Assembly: GCA_903920205.1 (NCBI GenBank)
Contig: CAIXLI010000057.1
Span: forward strand, 1 to 51,284
Length of the DNA stretch: 51,284 bases
Direction of reading: 5' to 3'
DNA from: an uncultured Pseudomonadota bacterium
Lineage (GTDB): Bacteria; Pseudomonadota; Alphaproteobacteria; UBA9219
Position numbers and translations under genes: made by a program. Below the pieces are notes generated by a model, which saw only the letters and a program-made list of their open reading frames with translations, had not been told where the DNA came from and did not search any database. This document shows, in pieces, positions 34,142 through 43,528 of this stretch; the stretch's first letter is position 1, and each line of letters starts with the position of its first letter.

Positions 34142-34981
34142 TTATCTGATGCTTATCGGCATGGGCACACTTTGGCCTGTCGCGGGCTCGGCATTCGAGG
34201 CGTTCAGAACGCTGTCGTGTCCGGCTGTAAAATCCAACTGTTTGGTCATGCCTAAGGAATGAACGGCGTCTTGAAGCGCTTTCAATGTTTGGCGGTCGCT
34301 TTGAATGGCGTCGAGTTGCTGTTGTTTGTAGGCATCCAATGCCGCGCAGGCAGCGGACTCTTCGGGTGTTCTGGTCGGCACAGTGGGGGTATTCGGCGCG
34401 CTCTTTCTTAGCAGGGCATGACCGCGTTTTCGCGCCGACTCATGGGGAGCGTCAGGGATGGGGGTAATATTTTGCGCGGGCAGGAAGCTCATCCGAACAT
34501 TCAGCGCGGGATTCTCCTGATCTTCGTCGTCGTCCTGCTGCGTTTTGGCGGCGTGACCGCTGACGGGGGGGCTTTTCCAGTTTTTGTCCTGCAAGTGGAT
34601 ATCCGGCGTCGCTTCTGGCTTGGCGGCGATAGGTTCTTTTCTCTTCGCTTCCTCGGTCGAATTAACCCGCATATCGAACCCTTTATTGAGTCCAGGCATC
34701 GTTGGCATGGTCACAACGATAGGCGCAGGCGTCGTCGTGGGCGCGGGAGGCGTTTTGGGTTCGGGCGATGCCACGGCGGATTCTTGAGGCGCGACATCAG
34801 GAAGAGGCTTTATATCGGTTTGATAGTTTTTGGGCTTGGTCCATCGTTCGGCGTTGATCTCGAACGGGCTATCGGTGGCTTGCGCCGGAAAGCAGAGGGC
34901 AGGGCACGCAAGTCCCAAGGCAAGCGCACAGGTGCAGATGCCGCGTTTCGAGAGAAACCTTATCGGGGAAGTGTCGCGCAT
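34142..34981 (-). CDS. Exported Pro-rich hypothetical protein
   Basis: A 279-residue protein with a signal peptide of about 36 residues (Cys-containing hydrophobic core, then AQATD). The mature part is largely disordered: Pro/Thr-rich at about 60-95, charged at about 140-160, then a helical C-terminal region (about 208-245, DAYKQQQLDAIQSDRQTLKAL) likely to be a coiled coil. It is convergent with the small gene at 33807 and 148 bases from the ABC transporter gene. No function recognised. Confidence 0.6.
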   Translation of the reverse strand: MRDTSPIRFLSKRGICTCALALGLACPALCFPAQATDSPFEINAERWTKPKNYQTDIKPLPDVAPQESAVASPEPKTPPAPTTTPAPIVVTMPTMPGLNKGFDMRVNSTEEAKRKEPIAAKPEATPDIHLQDKNWKSPPVSGHAAKTQQDDDEDQENPALNVRMSFLPAQNITPIPDAPHESARKRGHALLRKSAPNTPTVPTRTPEESAACAALDAYKQQQLDAIQSDRQTLKALQDAVHSLGMTKQLDFTAGHDSVLNASNAEPATGQSVPMPISIR

Positions 34982-35129
34982 AGTTCCGGCCTTGAGTCGT
35001 GCCTTCAGGACGTTTCAGGATATTAGGCCAAGATACCTAATAAAGTCTAAACCCGCTTGCGCGGCGGATAGAGAGAAAATTCACACGTGGGCATTCATTT
35101 TTCACAAGGTGGAGTGGCCTTTTTTTCGG

Positions 35130-36911
35130 TCAACGACGATTGTTAGTGTTAAATTGCAGCGCCGCCAATCGCGCATACAAACCTTCTTGCGCGATCAATT
35201 CCCGATGCGTGCCTGTGGCAACGATGCGGCCTTGATCCATAACGAGGATTCGGTCGGCAGTCATGACTGTGGAGAGGCGGTGGGCGATGATAAGGGTGGT
35301 GCGTTCTTGCATCAGCGCGTCAAGCGCGTTTTGAATCAACCTTTCGCTTTCGGCGTCCAAGGCCGAGGTCGCTTCGTCGAGCAAAAGCAAGGGAGCATTG
35401 CGCAAAACGGCACGGGCGATGACAAGGCGTTGTTTTTGACCGCCGGAAAGACGCACGCCCTTTTCGCCGAGATAGGTGTCGTAGCCTTGCGGCAGGGCGG
35501 ATAGGAATTCATCGGCATAGGCGGCGCGGGCGGCGGCGAGGATTTCTTGCCGAGAGGCGGAAGGGTTGCCATAGGCGATGTTTTGCCATGCGTCGGTTGA
35601 GAAGATGACGGGGTCTTGGGGCACCAAGGCTATCCTTGACCTTATGGCGCGGGGATCCGCATATTTCAGATCGATGCCGTCTAGCGCAACTGCTCCTTGC
35701 TGTGGGTCGTAGAAGCGTAGCGCGAGTTGGAACAGGGTTGTTTTGCCTGCGCCGCTGGGGCCGACGATGGCTACGCGCTCGCCTTGCTTGACGGCAAAGG
35801 TGATATCGGTCAACGCCGCGATTTCAGGACGCGCCGGATAGTGGAAGGTGACGTTTTGAAAAACGATTTCTCCACGCGGCGTGGGCAGGGGGGCGGGATT
35901 GGCGGGGACGAAGACTGTCGGCTCGACTGAAAGAAGGTCGAAGATGCGTTCCGCCGCGCCTGCCGCCCGTTGGATTTCGCCTCCGGCCTCGCTGATTTGT
36001 CCTGTGGCGGACGCGGAAAGGATCGAATAGGCGATGAAAGAGGTTAGCTGTCCGCTGGTGATATGGCCTGCCAGCAAATCATGACCGCCTACCCACAGGA
36101 TTACGCAGACCGACGCCAAGACCAAAAAGATAATCAGGGCGACTAAAAATCCGCGTACGCGAATATGGCGTAAGGCCGCCTGTAGCGCTTGTTCTATATT
36201 GTGGTTGAAGCTTGCGCGGCTGATATCCTCATGCCCGAAGGCTTGCACCGTGCGGATGCCGTAAATGGTTTCTTCCGTGTTCGCGCTGACATCTGCGACG
36301 CGTTCCTGACTTTGCTTTGACAGGTGTTTGACTTTGCGACCGAAAGCTTTGATCGGGAGGACGACCATCGGGATGACCATCAAGACCATTCCCGTCAGTC
36401 TCATGCTGGTGGCCAGCATCATGCCGATGCCGCCGATCAAAAGCACGCCGTTGCGCAAGGCCATGGAAAGGGACGACCCGACGACGGTTTGTAAAATGGC
36501 GGCGTCCGAAGACATGCGCGACAGGATGTCGCCGCTGCGCGTGACTTCGAAAAAGGCGGGGCTGAGTTTCAGGATGTGGGCATAGGCGGCTCGGCGCAAA
36601 TCGGCGATGACGCGCTCGCCCAACCATGCGACCAAACTATACCGCGCGTATGTTGCCGCAGCTAAGGCCAGCGATGCCAACAACATCAGGATTAGTCCCT
36701 TATTCAAGACTTCCGTATTGTGAGCTTTCAGCCCTTGGTCGATGACATAGCGCAAGGTGGAGGGAATCACTAAGAAGGTCGATCCCGCCGCTGTTAAAGC
36801 TATGCAGGCTCCCGCTATCATTAGGCGATAGGGCTTCAAAAAACCCCAAAGCTGCCGCCACGGCTTAAGGCGCGAGGTCAAGGGCGGGGCGGGTGTGTCG
36901 TTAAGGCTCAT
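35130..36911 (-). CDS. MsbA-like ABC exporter (fused membrane and ATPase domains)
   Basis: A 593-residue half-transporter that works as a homodimer. Six membrane helices occupy about 25-320; the ATPase domain (about 350-590) has Walker A GPSGAGKTTLF, the Q loop, the signature LSGGQKQR, Walker B LLLLDEATSALD and the switch His in AHRLSTV. It belongs to the ABCB/MsbA-type lipid or drug exporters; the substrate cannot be told. It stands alone and is divergent from acpP with a 228-base gap. Confidence 0.9.
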   Translation of the reverse strand: MSLNDTPAPPLTSRLKPWRQLWGFLKPYRLMIAGACIALTAAGSTFLVIPSTLRYVIDQGLKAHNTEVLNKGLILMLLASLALAAATYARYSLVAWLGERVIADLRRAAYAHILKLSPAFFEVTRSGDILSRMSSDAAILQTVVGSSLSMALRNGVLLIGGIGMMLATSMRLTGMVLMVIPMVVLPIKAFGRKVKHLSKQSQERVADVSANTEETIYGIRTVQAFGHEDISRASFNHNIEQALQAALRHIRVRGFLVALIIFLVLASVCVILWVGGHDLLAGHITSGQLTSFIAYSILSASATGQISEAGGEIQRAAGAAERIFDLLSVEPTVFVPANPAPLPTPRGEIVFQNVTFHYPARPEIAALTDITFAVKQGERVAIVGPSGAGKTTLFQLALRFYDPQQGAVALDGIDLKYADPRAIRSRIALVPQDPVIFSTDAWQNIAYGNPSASRQEILAAARAAYADEFLSALPQGYDTYLGEKGVRLSGGQKQRLVIARAVLRNAPLLLLDEATSALDAESERLIQNALDALMQERTTLIIAHRLSTVMTADRILVMDQGRIVATGTHRELIAQEGLYARLAALQFNTNNRR

Positions 36912-37139
36912 GAGAGACGGCGCCTTTTTTCAGGGCAGGGGAAGGCCAAAGCAACAGGAAACGCCCTATCATGCTTGGAATAAAAAGCAAGGCTTTTCAT
37001 GATTTTAGGCAAAATTATGTCGGTTTGATGTTTTCTTTTCTGGACATGAGGATGTTCCCAGAATACAGAGAACGAACCAAGTGGGCGTCGATTCTTTATC
37101 GTCCGCCTTTGTCGATAACAACAAAAGGGCTTTGAGATC

Positions 37140-37379
37140 ATGAGCGATATCGCAGAACAAGTGAAGAAGATCGTCGTTGAACATTTGGGCGTTGATGCCG
37201 CGAAAGTCACCGACAACGCAAGCTTCATCGATGATCTGGGCGCGGACAGCCTTGACACCGTCGAGCTCGTGATGGCCTTTGAAGAAGAATTCAGCGTCGA
37301 AATTCCTGATGACGCCGCCGAAAAGATCGCTACCGTCAAGGACGCGATCTCGTTCATCAGTTCCAAAAAGGCGGCGTAA
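37140..37379 (+). CDS. acpP: Acyl carrier protein
   Basis: A 79-residue acidic four-helix protein that carries growing acyl chains on phosphopantetheine. The attachment serine is in [10 protein letters not shown] (about residue 38). It follows the usual ACP pattern, [10 protein letters not shown] at the start and [13 protein letters not shown] before the last helix. It is followed 36 bases later by fabF, the classic acpP-fabF order. Confidence 0.97.
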   Translation: MSDIAEQVKKIVVEHLGVDAAKVTDNASFIDDLGADSLDTVELVMAFEEEFSVEIPDDAAEKIATVKDAISFISSKKAA

Positions 37380-37415
37380 TCTGCCGCGCTTTTGTTTCTT
37401 CAAGGGAGAGTAGTT

Positions 37416-38675
37416 ATGCGCCGTGTCGTCGTCACTGGCATGGGGATGGTTTCGCCTTTGGGCGTTGGGGTCGATCTCAACTGGAAACGGTTGACGGAAG
37501 GCCACAGCGGCTTGGGGCGCATCACGCATTTTGATCCGTCGGACATGACCTGCCAAGTCGCAGGGCAGGTCCCGCGCGGGGACGGCGAGGGAGAGTTAAA
37601 TCTCGACCGTTTTATCGAGCCTAAAGAACAAAAGAAAATGGATACCTTCATCCACTTTGCGGTTGCCGCAGCGGAAGAAGCGATTAAAGACGGGGGCTAT
37701 GTTCCCGCGACGGAAGAAGCGCGCGACCGCGTCGGCGTGATGATCGGTTCGGGCATCGGTGGATTGAACGAGATTTACGAAACCTCGATCGTTCTGCACG
37801 AAAAAGGCCCGCGTCGCGTGTCGCCCTTCTTTATTCCGCGCAGCCTTATCAACCTTGCCTCGGGGCAGGTGTCGATTATGCATGGCTATCGCGGGCCTAA
37901 TCATGCCGTTGTTACCGCTTGCGCTACGGGCGCTCATGCGATTGGCGACGCGGCACGGCTGATCGCGCTGGACGATGCCGATGTAATGGTGGCTGGTGGC
38001 GCTGAAGCGGCGATTTGTCGCGTCGGGATTGCGGGATTCTGCGCTCTTCGCGCTTTGTCCACGGGATTTAACGACCAGCCGGAAAGATCGTCGCGTCCTT
38101 TTGACAAAGACCGCGACGGATTCGTGATGGGCGAAGGCGCGGGCGTTGTTGTTTTGGAAGAATACGAACACGCGAAAAAGCGCGGCGCGAAAATTTACGC
38201 CGAATTGGCAGGGTATGGCTTGTCGGGCGACGCTTATCATATGACATCGCCAGCGGAAGACGGGAATGGCGGCTATCGCGCTATGCAGATGGCGTTGAAA
38301 CGTTCCGGCTTTAATGTCGAAGATATTGATTATGTGAACGCGCATGGGACTTCGACGCCGCTCGGCGACGAGATCGAAGTTCGGGCGGTGCGTCGTTTGT
38401 TGGGCGACCATGCGGGGAAGACGATGATGTCTTCGACCAAATCCGCCACGGGGCATTTGCTGGGCGCGGCGGGCGCGATTGAGGCGATCTATTCGATCAA
38501 GGCCGTGAAAGACGGCCTTATTCCTCCGACGCTCAATCTGGAAAATCCTTCGGAAGGCGTGCAGGGCATCGACCTTGTTCCGTTGAAGGCCAGAGAAAAG
38601 AAAATCAAAGTCGCTCTGTCGAATTCGTTCGGGTTCGGCGGGACGAATGCGAGTTTGATTTTTAAGGCGGTTTAG
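37416..38675 (+). CDS. fabF: 3-oxoacyl-[acyl-carrier-protein] synthase II
   Basis: FabF elongates acyl-ACP by condensation with malonyl-ACP. The thiolase-fold enzyme of 419 residues has the active-site Cys in VTACATGAHAIG (about 168), the first His in NAHGTSTPLGD and the second His in KSATGHLLGAAGAIE, plus the C-terminal NSFGFGGTNAS. The start at 37416 has AAGGGAGAG upstream and begins right at the conserved RRVVVTG strand. It is coupled with acpP. Confidence 0.97.
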   Translation: MRRVVVTGMGMVSPLGVGVDLNWKRLTEGHSGLGRITHFDPSDMTCQVAGQVPRGDGEGELNLDRFIEPKEQKKMDTFIHFAVAAAEEAIKDGGYVPATEEARDRVGVMIGSGIGGLNEIYETSIVLHEKGPRRVSPFFIPRSLINLASGQVSIMHGYRGPNHAVVTACATGAHAIGDAARLIALDDADVMVAGGAEAAICRVGIAGFCALRALSTGFNDQPERSSRPFDKDRDGFVMGEGAGVVVLEEYEHAKKRGAKIYAELAGYGLSGDAYHMTSPAEDGNGGYRAMQMALKRSGFNVEDIDYVNAHGTSTPLGDEIEVRAVRRLLGDHAGKTMMSSTKSATGHLLGAAGAIEAIYSIKAVKDGLIPPTLNLENPSEGVQGIDLVPLKAREKKIKVALSNSFGFGGTNASLIFKAV

Positions 38676-38687
38676 GAAACAATCCTC

Positions 38688-38839
38688 CATCGTTATTCCG
38701 CGACTTGTCTGCCAAAGCTTTTTGCGGAGGAGGGAAGGAGGAAAACTGCTGCGCCGCATCTGCGGCGCGTATGAATCCGACAGCGAAGAAAAACAAAAGT
38801 TTTCAATCTGGATTCCGGCTTTCCGCCGGAATGACGATG
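38688..38839. repeat. Intergenic palindromic element between fabF and mrp
   Basis: The 152-base spacer is bounded by inverted ends: CATCGTTATTCCG (38688-38700) and CGGAATGACGATG (38827-38839), 12 of 13 positions matching. Inside the right end is a hairpin (ATTCCGG.....CCGGAAT). Such GGATTCCG/CGGAATGACG palindromes are frequent in alphaproteobacterial genomes as dispersed repeats. The ends match the shorter palindrome after rpsP. It is probably a non-coding MITE- or REP-like unit. Confidence 0.5.
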
Positions 38840-38855
38840 TTTTGAGGATTGCGCC

Positions 38856-39911
38856 ATGACTCAACTTACCGAAGAACAAATTCTTGCCGCCCTTCGTACC
38901 GTTTTATGGGACGGAGGGGATGTTGTTACGCGGGGGATGGTGGGTGGCCTTTCGTTGGCGGCGGAGGGGAGTGGAACGAAGGCCACGGTAATTTTGGAGA
39001 TCGAACCGCAGAAGGATGCGAATGTTGAGGGGCTGAAAACGCAGGCGGAGAAGGCAGTCGCTTCTGTCGCGGGGGTTTCTTCGGTGGCGGTTATTTTGAC
39101 GGCGCATCATGCGCCGCAGAAAAAGAAGGCGGCGGTGGCGCAGAAGATCGAATTGCCGGAGGTTCGTTTTGTCGTCGCGGTGGCGTCGGGCAAGGGCGGG
39201 GTGGGGAAATCGACGACGGCGGTCAATCTGGCGGCGGCTTTGGCGCAGAAGGGGTTGAAGGTCGGTCTTTTGGATGCCGATATTTATGGGCCTTCGATTC
39301 CGCGCATGATGGGGCTGACGGGCGAGCCGCCGGTGAATGCGGACGACAAGATGATCCCGCATGAACGTTTTGGCATGAAGGTGATGTCGATAGGCTTTTT
39401 GGTCGCCGAGGATGCGCCGATGATTTGGCGCGGCCCTATGGTGCATAGCGCCATCACACAGTTGTTCCGCGATGTCGCTTGGGGGGCTTTGGATGTTTTG
39501 GTGGTTGATTTGCCTCCGGGCACGGGCGACGCGCAATTGACGTTGGCGCAGTCGTGCCCTTTGGCGGGGGCGGTGATTGTCTCGACTCCGCAAGACATCG
39601 CTTTGCTGGATGCGCGGAAGGGGTTGGCGATGTTTCAGAAAGTCGGCGTGCCTGTATTGGGCATTATCGAGAATATGAGTTATTTCGAATGCCCCCATTG
39701 CGGCGGACGCAGCGATATATTCAGCCATGGCGGGGCGAAGGACGAGGCGGAAAAACTGGGGATCCCGTTTTTGGGGGAGATACCGTTGGATATTGCCATC
39801 CGGCGCAAATCGGATGAGGGAATGCCTTTAACCTTGTCGGAGCCAGAGGGCGCTATCGCTTTGCGTTATCGGGAAATTGCCGACCGGCTTTGGGATGTTC
39901 TGAACGCTTGA
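38856..39911 (+). CDS. Mrp/ApbC family Fe-S cluster carrier ATPase
   Basis: A 351-residue P-loop protein that binds and transfers Fe-S clusters as a homodimer. An N-terminal MIP18 (DUF59) domain (about 5-85) precedes the NTPase with the deviant Walker [10 protein letters not shown] (about 112-120), [18 protein letters not shown] and the cluster-binding CPHCG (about 273-277). It corresponds to Mrp/ApbC of many Alphaproteobacteria. It is monocistronic, with tRNA-Ala 47 bases downstream. Confidence 0.94.
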   Translation: MTQLTEEQILAALRTVLWDGGDVVTRGMVGGLSLAAEGSGTKATVILEIEPQKDANVEGLKTQAEKAVASVAGVSSVAVILTAHHAPQKKKAAVAQKIELPEVRFVVAVASGKGGVGKSTTAVNLAAALAQKGLKVGLLDADIYGPSIPRMMGLTGEPPVNADDKMIPHERFGMKVMSIGFLVAEDAPMIWRGPMVHSAITQLFRDVAWGALDVLVVDLPPGTGDAQLTLAQSCPLAGAVIVSTPQDIALLDARKGLAMFQKVGVPVLGIIENMSYFECPHCGGRSDIFSHGGAKDEAEKLGIPFLGEIPLDIAIRRKSDEGMPLTLSEPEGAIALRYREIADRLWDVLNA

Positions 39912-39958
39912 CATGCGCCCTTTGTCCGACGATAAAGACTCCCTTGCACACGTGCTAA

Positions 39959-40034
39959 GGGCCTGTAGCTCAGCTGGGAGAGCGCCTCGTTCGCAATGAG
40001 GAGGTCGTCGGTTCGATCCCGATCAGGTCCACCA
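39959..40034 (+). tRNA. tRNA-Ala(CGC)
   Basis: 76 nt with encoded CCA. The acceptor stem GGGCCTG/CAGGTCC contains the G3-U70 pair that identifies alanine tRNA. The anticodon loop TTCGCAA carries CGC, which reads GCG codons. D and T arms are normal (TTCGATC loop). Confidence 0.95.
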
Positions 40035-40098
40035 GCCTTCGCACGCAGTAGAGCGTGCTACGGCTCGGCGAGCCAGCCTTTGCCAGCGTGCGAAGGCT
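40034..40098. repeat. Long palindrome abutting tRNA-Ala
   Basis: AGCCTTCGCACGC (40034-40046) and GCGTGCGAAGGCT (40086-40098) are perfect 13-base inverted arms; smaller stems (GTAG/CTAC, GGCTC/GAGCC) fold inside. It begins at the last base of the tRNA. It may serve as the 3' processing or termination structure, or be one copy of a dispersed repeat; a second copy is not in the window. Confidence 0.6.
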
Positions 40099-40189
40099 GC
40101 CGTGGCGTAGCCCACTCGGGCGAAGCAGGGCTGGGTCTCCGGATGCTTCCTTCTCTGCCCTGCGCGATGAAGCGCGCGGCAGAGCAATT

Positions 40190-40423
40190 TCACAAAACTA
40201 GGGCGTTGTTTTTCTCTGATCGGGCGAACAGGGTGCTGAGGCTGTAGACGGTTACAAGCTTTGCGTTTTCATGGCCTGGGCGTGCGCATGTTACGTTCGC
40301 TGTCCATGCTCCAGTGCTCGGGTCAACAGCTAAAATTTCCGTTTGGTAACGGGGATCGTTTTGATCTGTTGGTTTCTTGCGCAAAGACAAAAGCCTTCCA
40401 AATTTATGAATAAGTTTTTGCAT
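40190..40423 (-). CDS. Small hypothetical protein
   Basis: A 77-residue basic protein with an ideal ribosome binding site, AGGAGG five bases before the ATG at 40423, which favours a real gene over a 21-residue longer version. It starts with an amphipathic basic helix and has a central strand-rich part (EILAVDPSTGAWTANVTC). No family recognised. It lies upstream of nothing in its direction; the Y-family polymerase gene ends 93 bases behind its start. Confidence 0.5.
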   Translation of the reverse strand: MQKLIHKFGRLLSLRKKPTDQNDPRYQTEILAVDPSTGAWTANVTCARPGHENAKLVTVYSLSTLFARSEKNNALVL

Positions 40424-40516
40424 GATGACCTCCTGCCTAAGGGACGGCTTTATTATAACGGCGTTTTCAAATGAAGGAAGGGACAAGGCTTAGGCAAAGG
40501 CGAGGCTGGGGGACTG

Positions 40517-41755
40517 TCAGAACTCAAACTCCTCCGGCACCCTTTGAAACGCGGCGTGGCCGGTGAATTTTTGAATTTGGGGAGTGGGGTTGCCGAAGCT
40601 GATGGCACCCCGGCCGTAGCGGCGGTTGATTTGGTCGATGAGGGGGGAGAGTTTTTGGCGGCGGGGGTTGTCGGCGAAGAGGTCGGGTTGGTGATGCGCG
40701 GCGGGGACGAGGCCGAGCAGGACGATGCCGACTTTGATGGGCTTGAGGCGCGGGGCTTGTTTCCAAAGCTGTGAAAGCCTTGCCAGAAGAAAATCCGTGT
40801 CTTGCGTTTCGTGGAAGCCGGATTCTGTCCAGAAGTTTCCCCAGTCTTCCGCCGAGGCAAGGCTTAATCCCAAATGGCGGCAGAAATAGTTATCGTGACG
40901 GAGACGCTCTGCGGCTTTGGCGAGCAGATGTTGGGAGAATTGCCGTGCGCCATCAAGCGTGCGGAGTTCCGGTTCCAGAACATGCTGATGCCCCATGCTT
41001 TTTCTGTGTGGGGAAGAGGGGAATTGCAGGTCGGCACCGTGGAGGAGTTCGTAATATAAAACGCCATAGATGCCGCCCCATGCTTGTCTGAGCTGGCTGC
41101 GCGGGGCGCGGAGGAGGTCGGCGACGGTTCCGATGCCAGCCTGATGGAGCCTGTGTTCCATGCGGGTGCCTATGCCGTAGATGTCAGTTAAGTCTAGCCT
41201 GTGTAGGATGTCGGGCAGAGCGCTTTTGGTGATGACGACGAGACCGTCGGGTTTTTGCATATCGCTGGCGACTTTGGCGAGGAAGATGCTGGGGGCGAGG
41301 CCGATGGAACAGGTCATGCAATCGCCGAGTCTTTGGCGGAGAACGTGTTTGACTTTGTGGGCGAGGGCTTTGGCGGTGCTGACTTCGCGCTCGCGCCCCA
41401 TCAGGCGGCAGGCCATTTCGTCGATGGAGGATACTTTGGTGACGGGCAGGCATGTGTCGACGGCTTCGCAGATGCGGTGGTGATACTGGACATAGAGCTT
41501 ATGCCTTGCCTGAACCAGCACGAGGTCGGGGCATCGCTTTTTGGCTTCCCAGATCATCGTACCTGTTTTGACGCCAAAGGATTTGGCTTCATAGCTGGCG
41601 GCGATGGCGCAGGTGCTGTCGGTCAGCATTTGGACGATGGCGATAGGCCTACCGCGCAGTTCGGGGCGTTCTTGCTGTTCGCAGGACGCAAAGAAGCTGT
41701 TGAGGTCGAGGAAAAGCCAGTTGACGAGGTCGTCATCGGGGGCGTGTGCGTTCAT
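40517..41755 (-). CDS. Y-family (DinB/UmuC-type) translesion DNA polymerase
   Basis: A 412-residue error-prone polymerase. The palm carries the metal-binding D17 in LFLDLNSFFASCEQ and D112-E113 in SSIDEM; the fingers show ASYEAKSFGVKTG; a helix-hairpin-helix follows in IYGIGTRMEHRL, and the little-finger domain lies at about 255-370. The sequence mixes UmuC-like (SYEAKSFGV) and DinB-like features, so I give no symbol. A LexA box overlaps its start codon, so it should be induced by DNA damage. It is not linked to imuA/imuB or dnaE2 in this window. Confidence 0.9.
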   Translation of the reverse strand: MNAHAPDDDLVNWLFLDLNSFFASCEQQERPELRGRPIAIVQMLTDSTCAIAASYEAKSFGVKTGTMIWEAKKRCPDLVLVQARHKLYVQYHHRICEAVDTCLPVTKVSSIDEMACRLMGREREVSTAKALAHKVKHVLRQRLGDCMTCSIGLAPSIFLAKVASDMQKPDGLVVITKSALPDILHRLDLTDIYGIGTRMEHRLHQAGIGTVADLLRAPRSQLRQAWGGIYGVLYYELLHGADLQFPSSPHRKSMGHQHVLEPELRTLDGARQFSQHLLAKAAERLRHDNYFCRHLGLSLASAEDWGNFWTESGFHETQDTDFLLARLSQLWKQAPRLKPIKVGIVLLGLVPAAHHQPDLFADNPRRQKLSPLIDQINRRYGRGAISFGNPTPQIQKFTGHAAFQRVPEEFEF

Positions 41756-41764
41756 GTTATGTTC
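41750..41764 (-). promoter_or_regulatory. Alphaproteobacterial LexA (SOS) box
   Basis: GTTC (41750-41753), seven bases, GTTC (41761-41764): an exact match to the GTTC-N7-GTTC direct repeat bound by alphaproteobacterial LexA. It covers the start codon of the Y-family polymerase gene, so LexA bound here would block its transcription or initiation. Confidence 0.8.
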
Positions 41765-41863
41765 TTATCGCGCCGGATCTCGTGGAGGCAATCGGAAATC
41801 GGTTGGGATTCAAAAATAGTAGGGGATGAATTCAAAAAGCGTAGAAAATCCAAGCGTGTGTCG

Positions 41864-42700
41864 TTATTTCGCCAAAGGGCGCGCATAGGGCGGGGCGACT
41901 TGGAGGAATATTTTGCCTTCGGGGTCGTTTTTCTTGGCGAGGGTTTCCGCTTGGCCTGTGTTGACCATCACGTCGATGGTGCCGTTCAGCATGTTCAGGA
42001 GATCGGATTCCCCTTTTTTGACGGAGAAGCCTCCGCCATAGACGGCGACGGGGCGGGGGAAAAGAACCTTGATCTTGTTGGGATTGCTTTTCGCAAAGGA
42101 GGTAAAGGCGGCGGGGTCGGTGATGACGACATCTGCTTTTTTCGTGACGACGTTCAACAGAAGCTGTGACGGATCGGCGAGGTTGCCCATGCTGTTGAGT
42201 TTGGCTTTGGGGAAGCGGTCTTGGGCTATATCCGTGCTGACGTCGCCGTCTATCGCGGTAAAGGTGACATCGGGGCGGTTCAGGTCCTCGGGGGCCGCGA
42301 ATCTTTTTTCGTCGGCGCGGGCGTAGAGATATTCGGGAACATAATAATAGGGCTTGGTGTAATCGATGTATCTTAACGTAGACAGAACCCACGGCCCATC
42401 TCCGCAGACGGCGTCTATTTTGCCGTTGTTTAGATCTTGAACCTGTTGGCCGACGGTGATTTCAATATACTCGATTCTTATTCCAAGAATTTTCGCGGCG
42501 GCATCCGAAAAATCCTTGCTGACTCCGCTGACGGCCTTCGTGTTCGGATCGATGCTAAAGAAGGGAGGCCAGTGCGAATAGCCGCAGCGTAAAACGCCCG
42601 TGCGCAGGACGCGGGCATAGGTCGTTTCCGAGGGGGTGCTTGCCATCGCCGGTTGGACGGCGATCAGAGCGAACAGGAGCACGAATAAAGATTTCTTCAT
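41864..42700 (-). CDS. Periplasmic solute-binding protein, family 3 (amino-acid type)
   Basis: A 278-residue exported protein with a signal peptide (about 1-21, PAMAS cleavage) and the SBP_bac_3 pattern: VLRTGVLRCGY, then GVSKDFSDAAAKILGI, GKIDAVCGDGPWVLSTLRYIDYTKPYYYV and a C-terminal lobe with VVTKKADVVITDPAAF. AGGAGGCACCG precedes the ATG. No permease or ATPase gene is nearby; it lies 29 bases after mlaA and may be cotranscribed with hpnN-mlaA. The ligand is unknown; it may also act as a sensor or effector protein. Confidence 0.85.
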   Translation of the reverse strand: MKKSLFVLLFALIAVQPAMASTPSETTYARVLRTGVLRCGYSHWPPFFSIDPNTKAVSGVSKDFSDAAAKILGIRIEYIEITVGQQVQDLNNGKIDAVCGDGPWVLSTLRYIDYTKPYYYVPEYLYARADEKRFAAPEDLNRPDVTFTAIDGDVSTDIAQDRFPKAKLNSMGNLADPSQLLLNVVTKKADVVITDPAAFTSFAKSNPNKIKVLFPRPVAVYGGGFSVKKGESDLLNMLNGTIDVMVNTGQAETLAKKNDPEGKIFLQVAPPYARPLAK

Positions 42701-42729
42701 CGGTGCCTCCTGTGCGCTGAGATTTTTGG

Positions 42730-43497
42730 TTATTCGTAATCCTCGAATACAGGCGAGGCGTTGGGATTTTGGATGCCCAATTGCTTGTCGCGGTATTGAC
42801 GATAGACGCTGCGCAGTTCGGCGTAGAAGTCCAGCGATCCCGACCGTAGGGCGTCGTAATCCTCAAGCGTTTCTTCGCGGCGGGTCAGCCCGTCTGCGGC
42901 AAAGGTAGAATAGGTCACGCGGTTCTGGGTTCCGTTGCCGTCTATCCCCGCGATGTATTGCCAAGGCGACATCGCCATATCCGCGCCCAAACCAATCGCG
43001 TCGCGGAAATTCGACGGGCCAAACAGCGGCAGAACCAAATACGGCCCGCCATTGATGCCCCACACGGACAAGGTTTGTCCAAAATCGCCTTTTTGCTTGG
43101 GAAGATCCCACCCATCGGCGACTTCGAAGATGCCCGCAGCGCCTACCGTCGTGTTGACGAGGAAGCGTTGGATCGTCACGCTAGCATCCGACGCTCTGCC
43201 CTGAAGCAGGTTGTTGGCAAAGATCACCGGTTCGCCCATGTTGGCTAAAACATTGGCGATGCGTTCACGCAGATAATCGGGGATGGCGAAGCGATAAAGT
43301 TCCGTCAAGGGACGGATCAACAAACGATCAAGGAAGTCGTTGACGTCGAACACGACGCGGTTCATCGGCTCCAAAGGATCGTTGATCGCCTGCGCTTCGG
43401 CTTGCGCTTCGGGCGATTTGGGAACTTCTGCACAGGATACCAATAGCGATGGCAGGATCAGAAGCGCGAGGACGAGGACGATGCGACGTGGGTGCAT
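42730..43497 (-). CDS. mlaA: MlaA/VacJ family outer-membrane lipoprotein
   Basis: MlaA removes mislocalised phospholipids from the outer leaflet of the outer membrane. The 255-residue lipoprotein has a signal with lipobox LVSC, then the hallmark NDPLEPMNRVVFDVNDFLD, the ITRFLVN-like segment and GPYLVLPLFGPSNFRDAIG. The start at 43497 (ATG) is preferred over an in-frame TTG 12 bases earlier. It follows hpnN with a 31-base gap, which suggests a shared role in lipid or hopanoid traffic. Confidence 0.93.
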   Translation of the reverse strand: MHPRRIVLVLALLILPSLLVSCAEVPKSPEAQAEAQAINDPLEPMNRVVFDVNDFLDRLLIRPLTELYRFAIPDYLRERIANVLANMGEPVIFANNLLQGRASDASVTIQRFLVNTTVGAAGIFEVADGWDLPKQKGDFGQTLSVWGINGGPYLVLPLFGPSNFRDAIGLGADMAMSPWQYIAGIDGNGTQNRVTYSTFAADGLTRREETLEDYDALRSGSLDFYAELRSVYRQYRDKQLGIQNPNASPVFEDYE

Positions 43498-43528
43498 GGA
43501 GGCTCTCAAAAAAACGTGGAATCAAGGG

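Noticed and set aside
37596-38879. 427-codon reverse frame opposite fabF
   Set aside because: It is antisense to fabF, and its N-terminal SSFRRKAGIQ comes from translation of the palindromic repeat.
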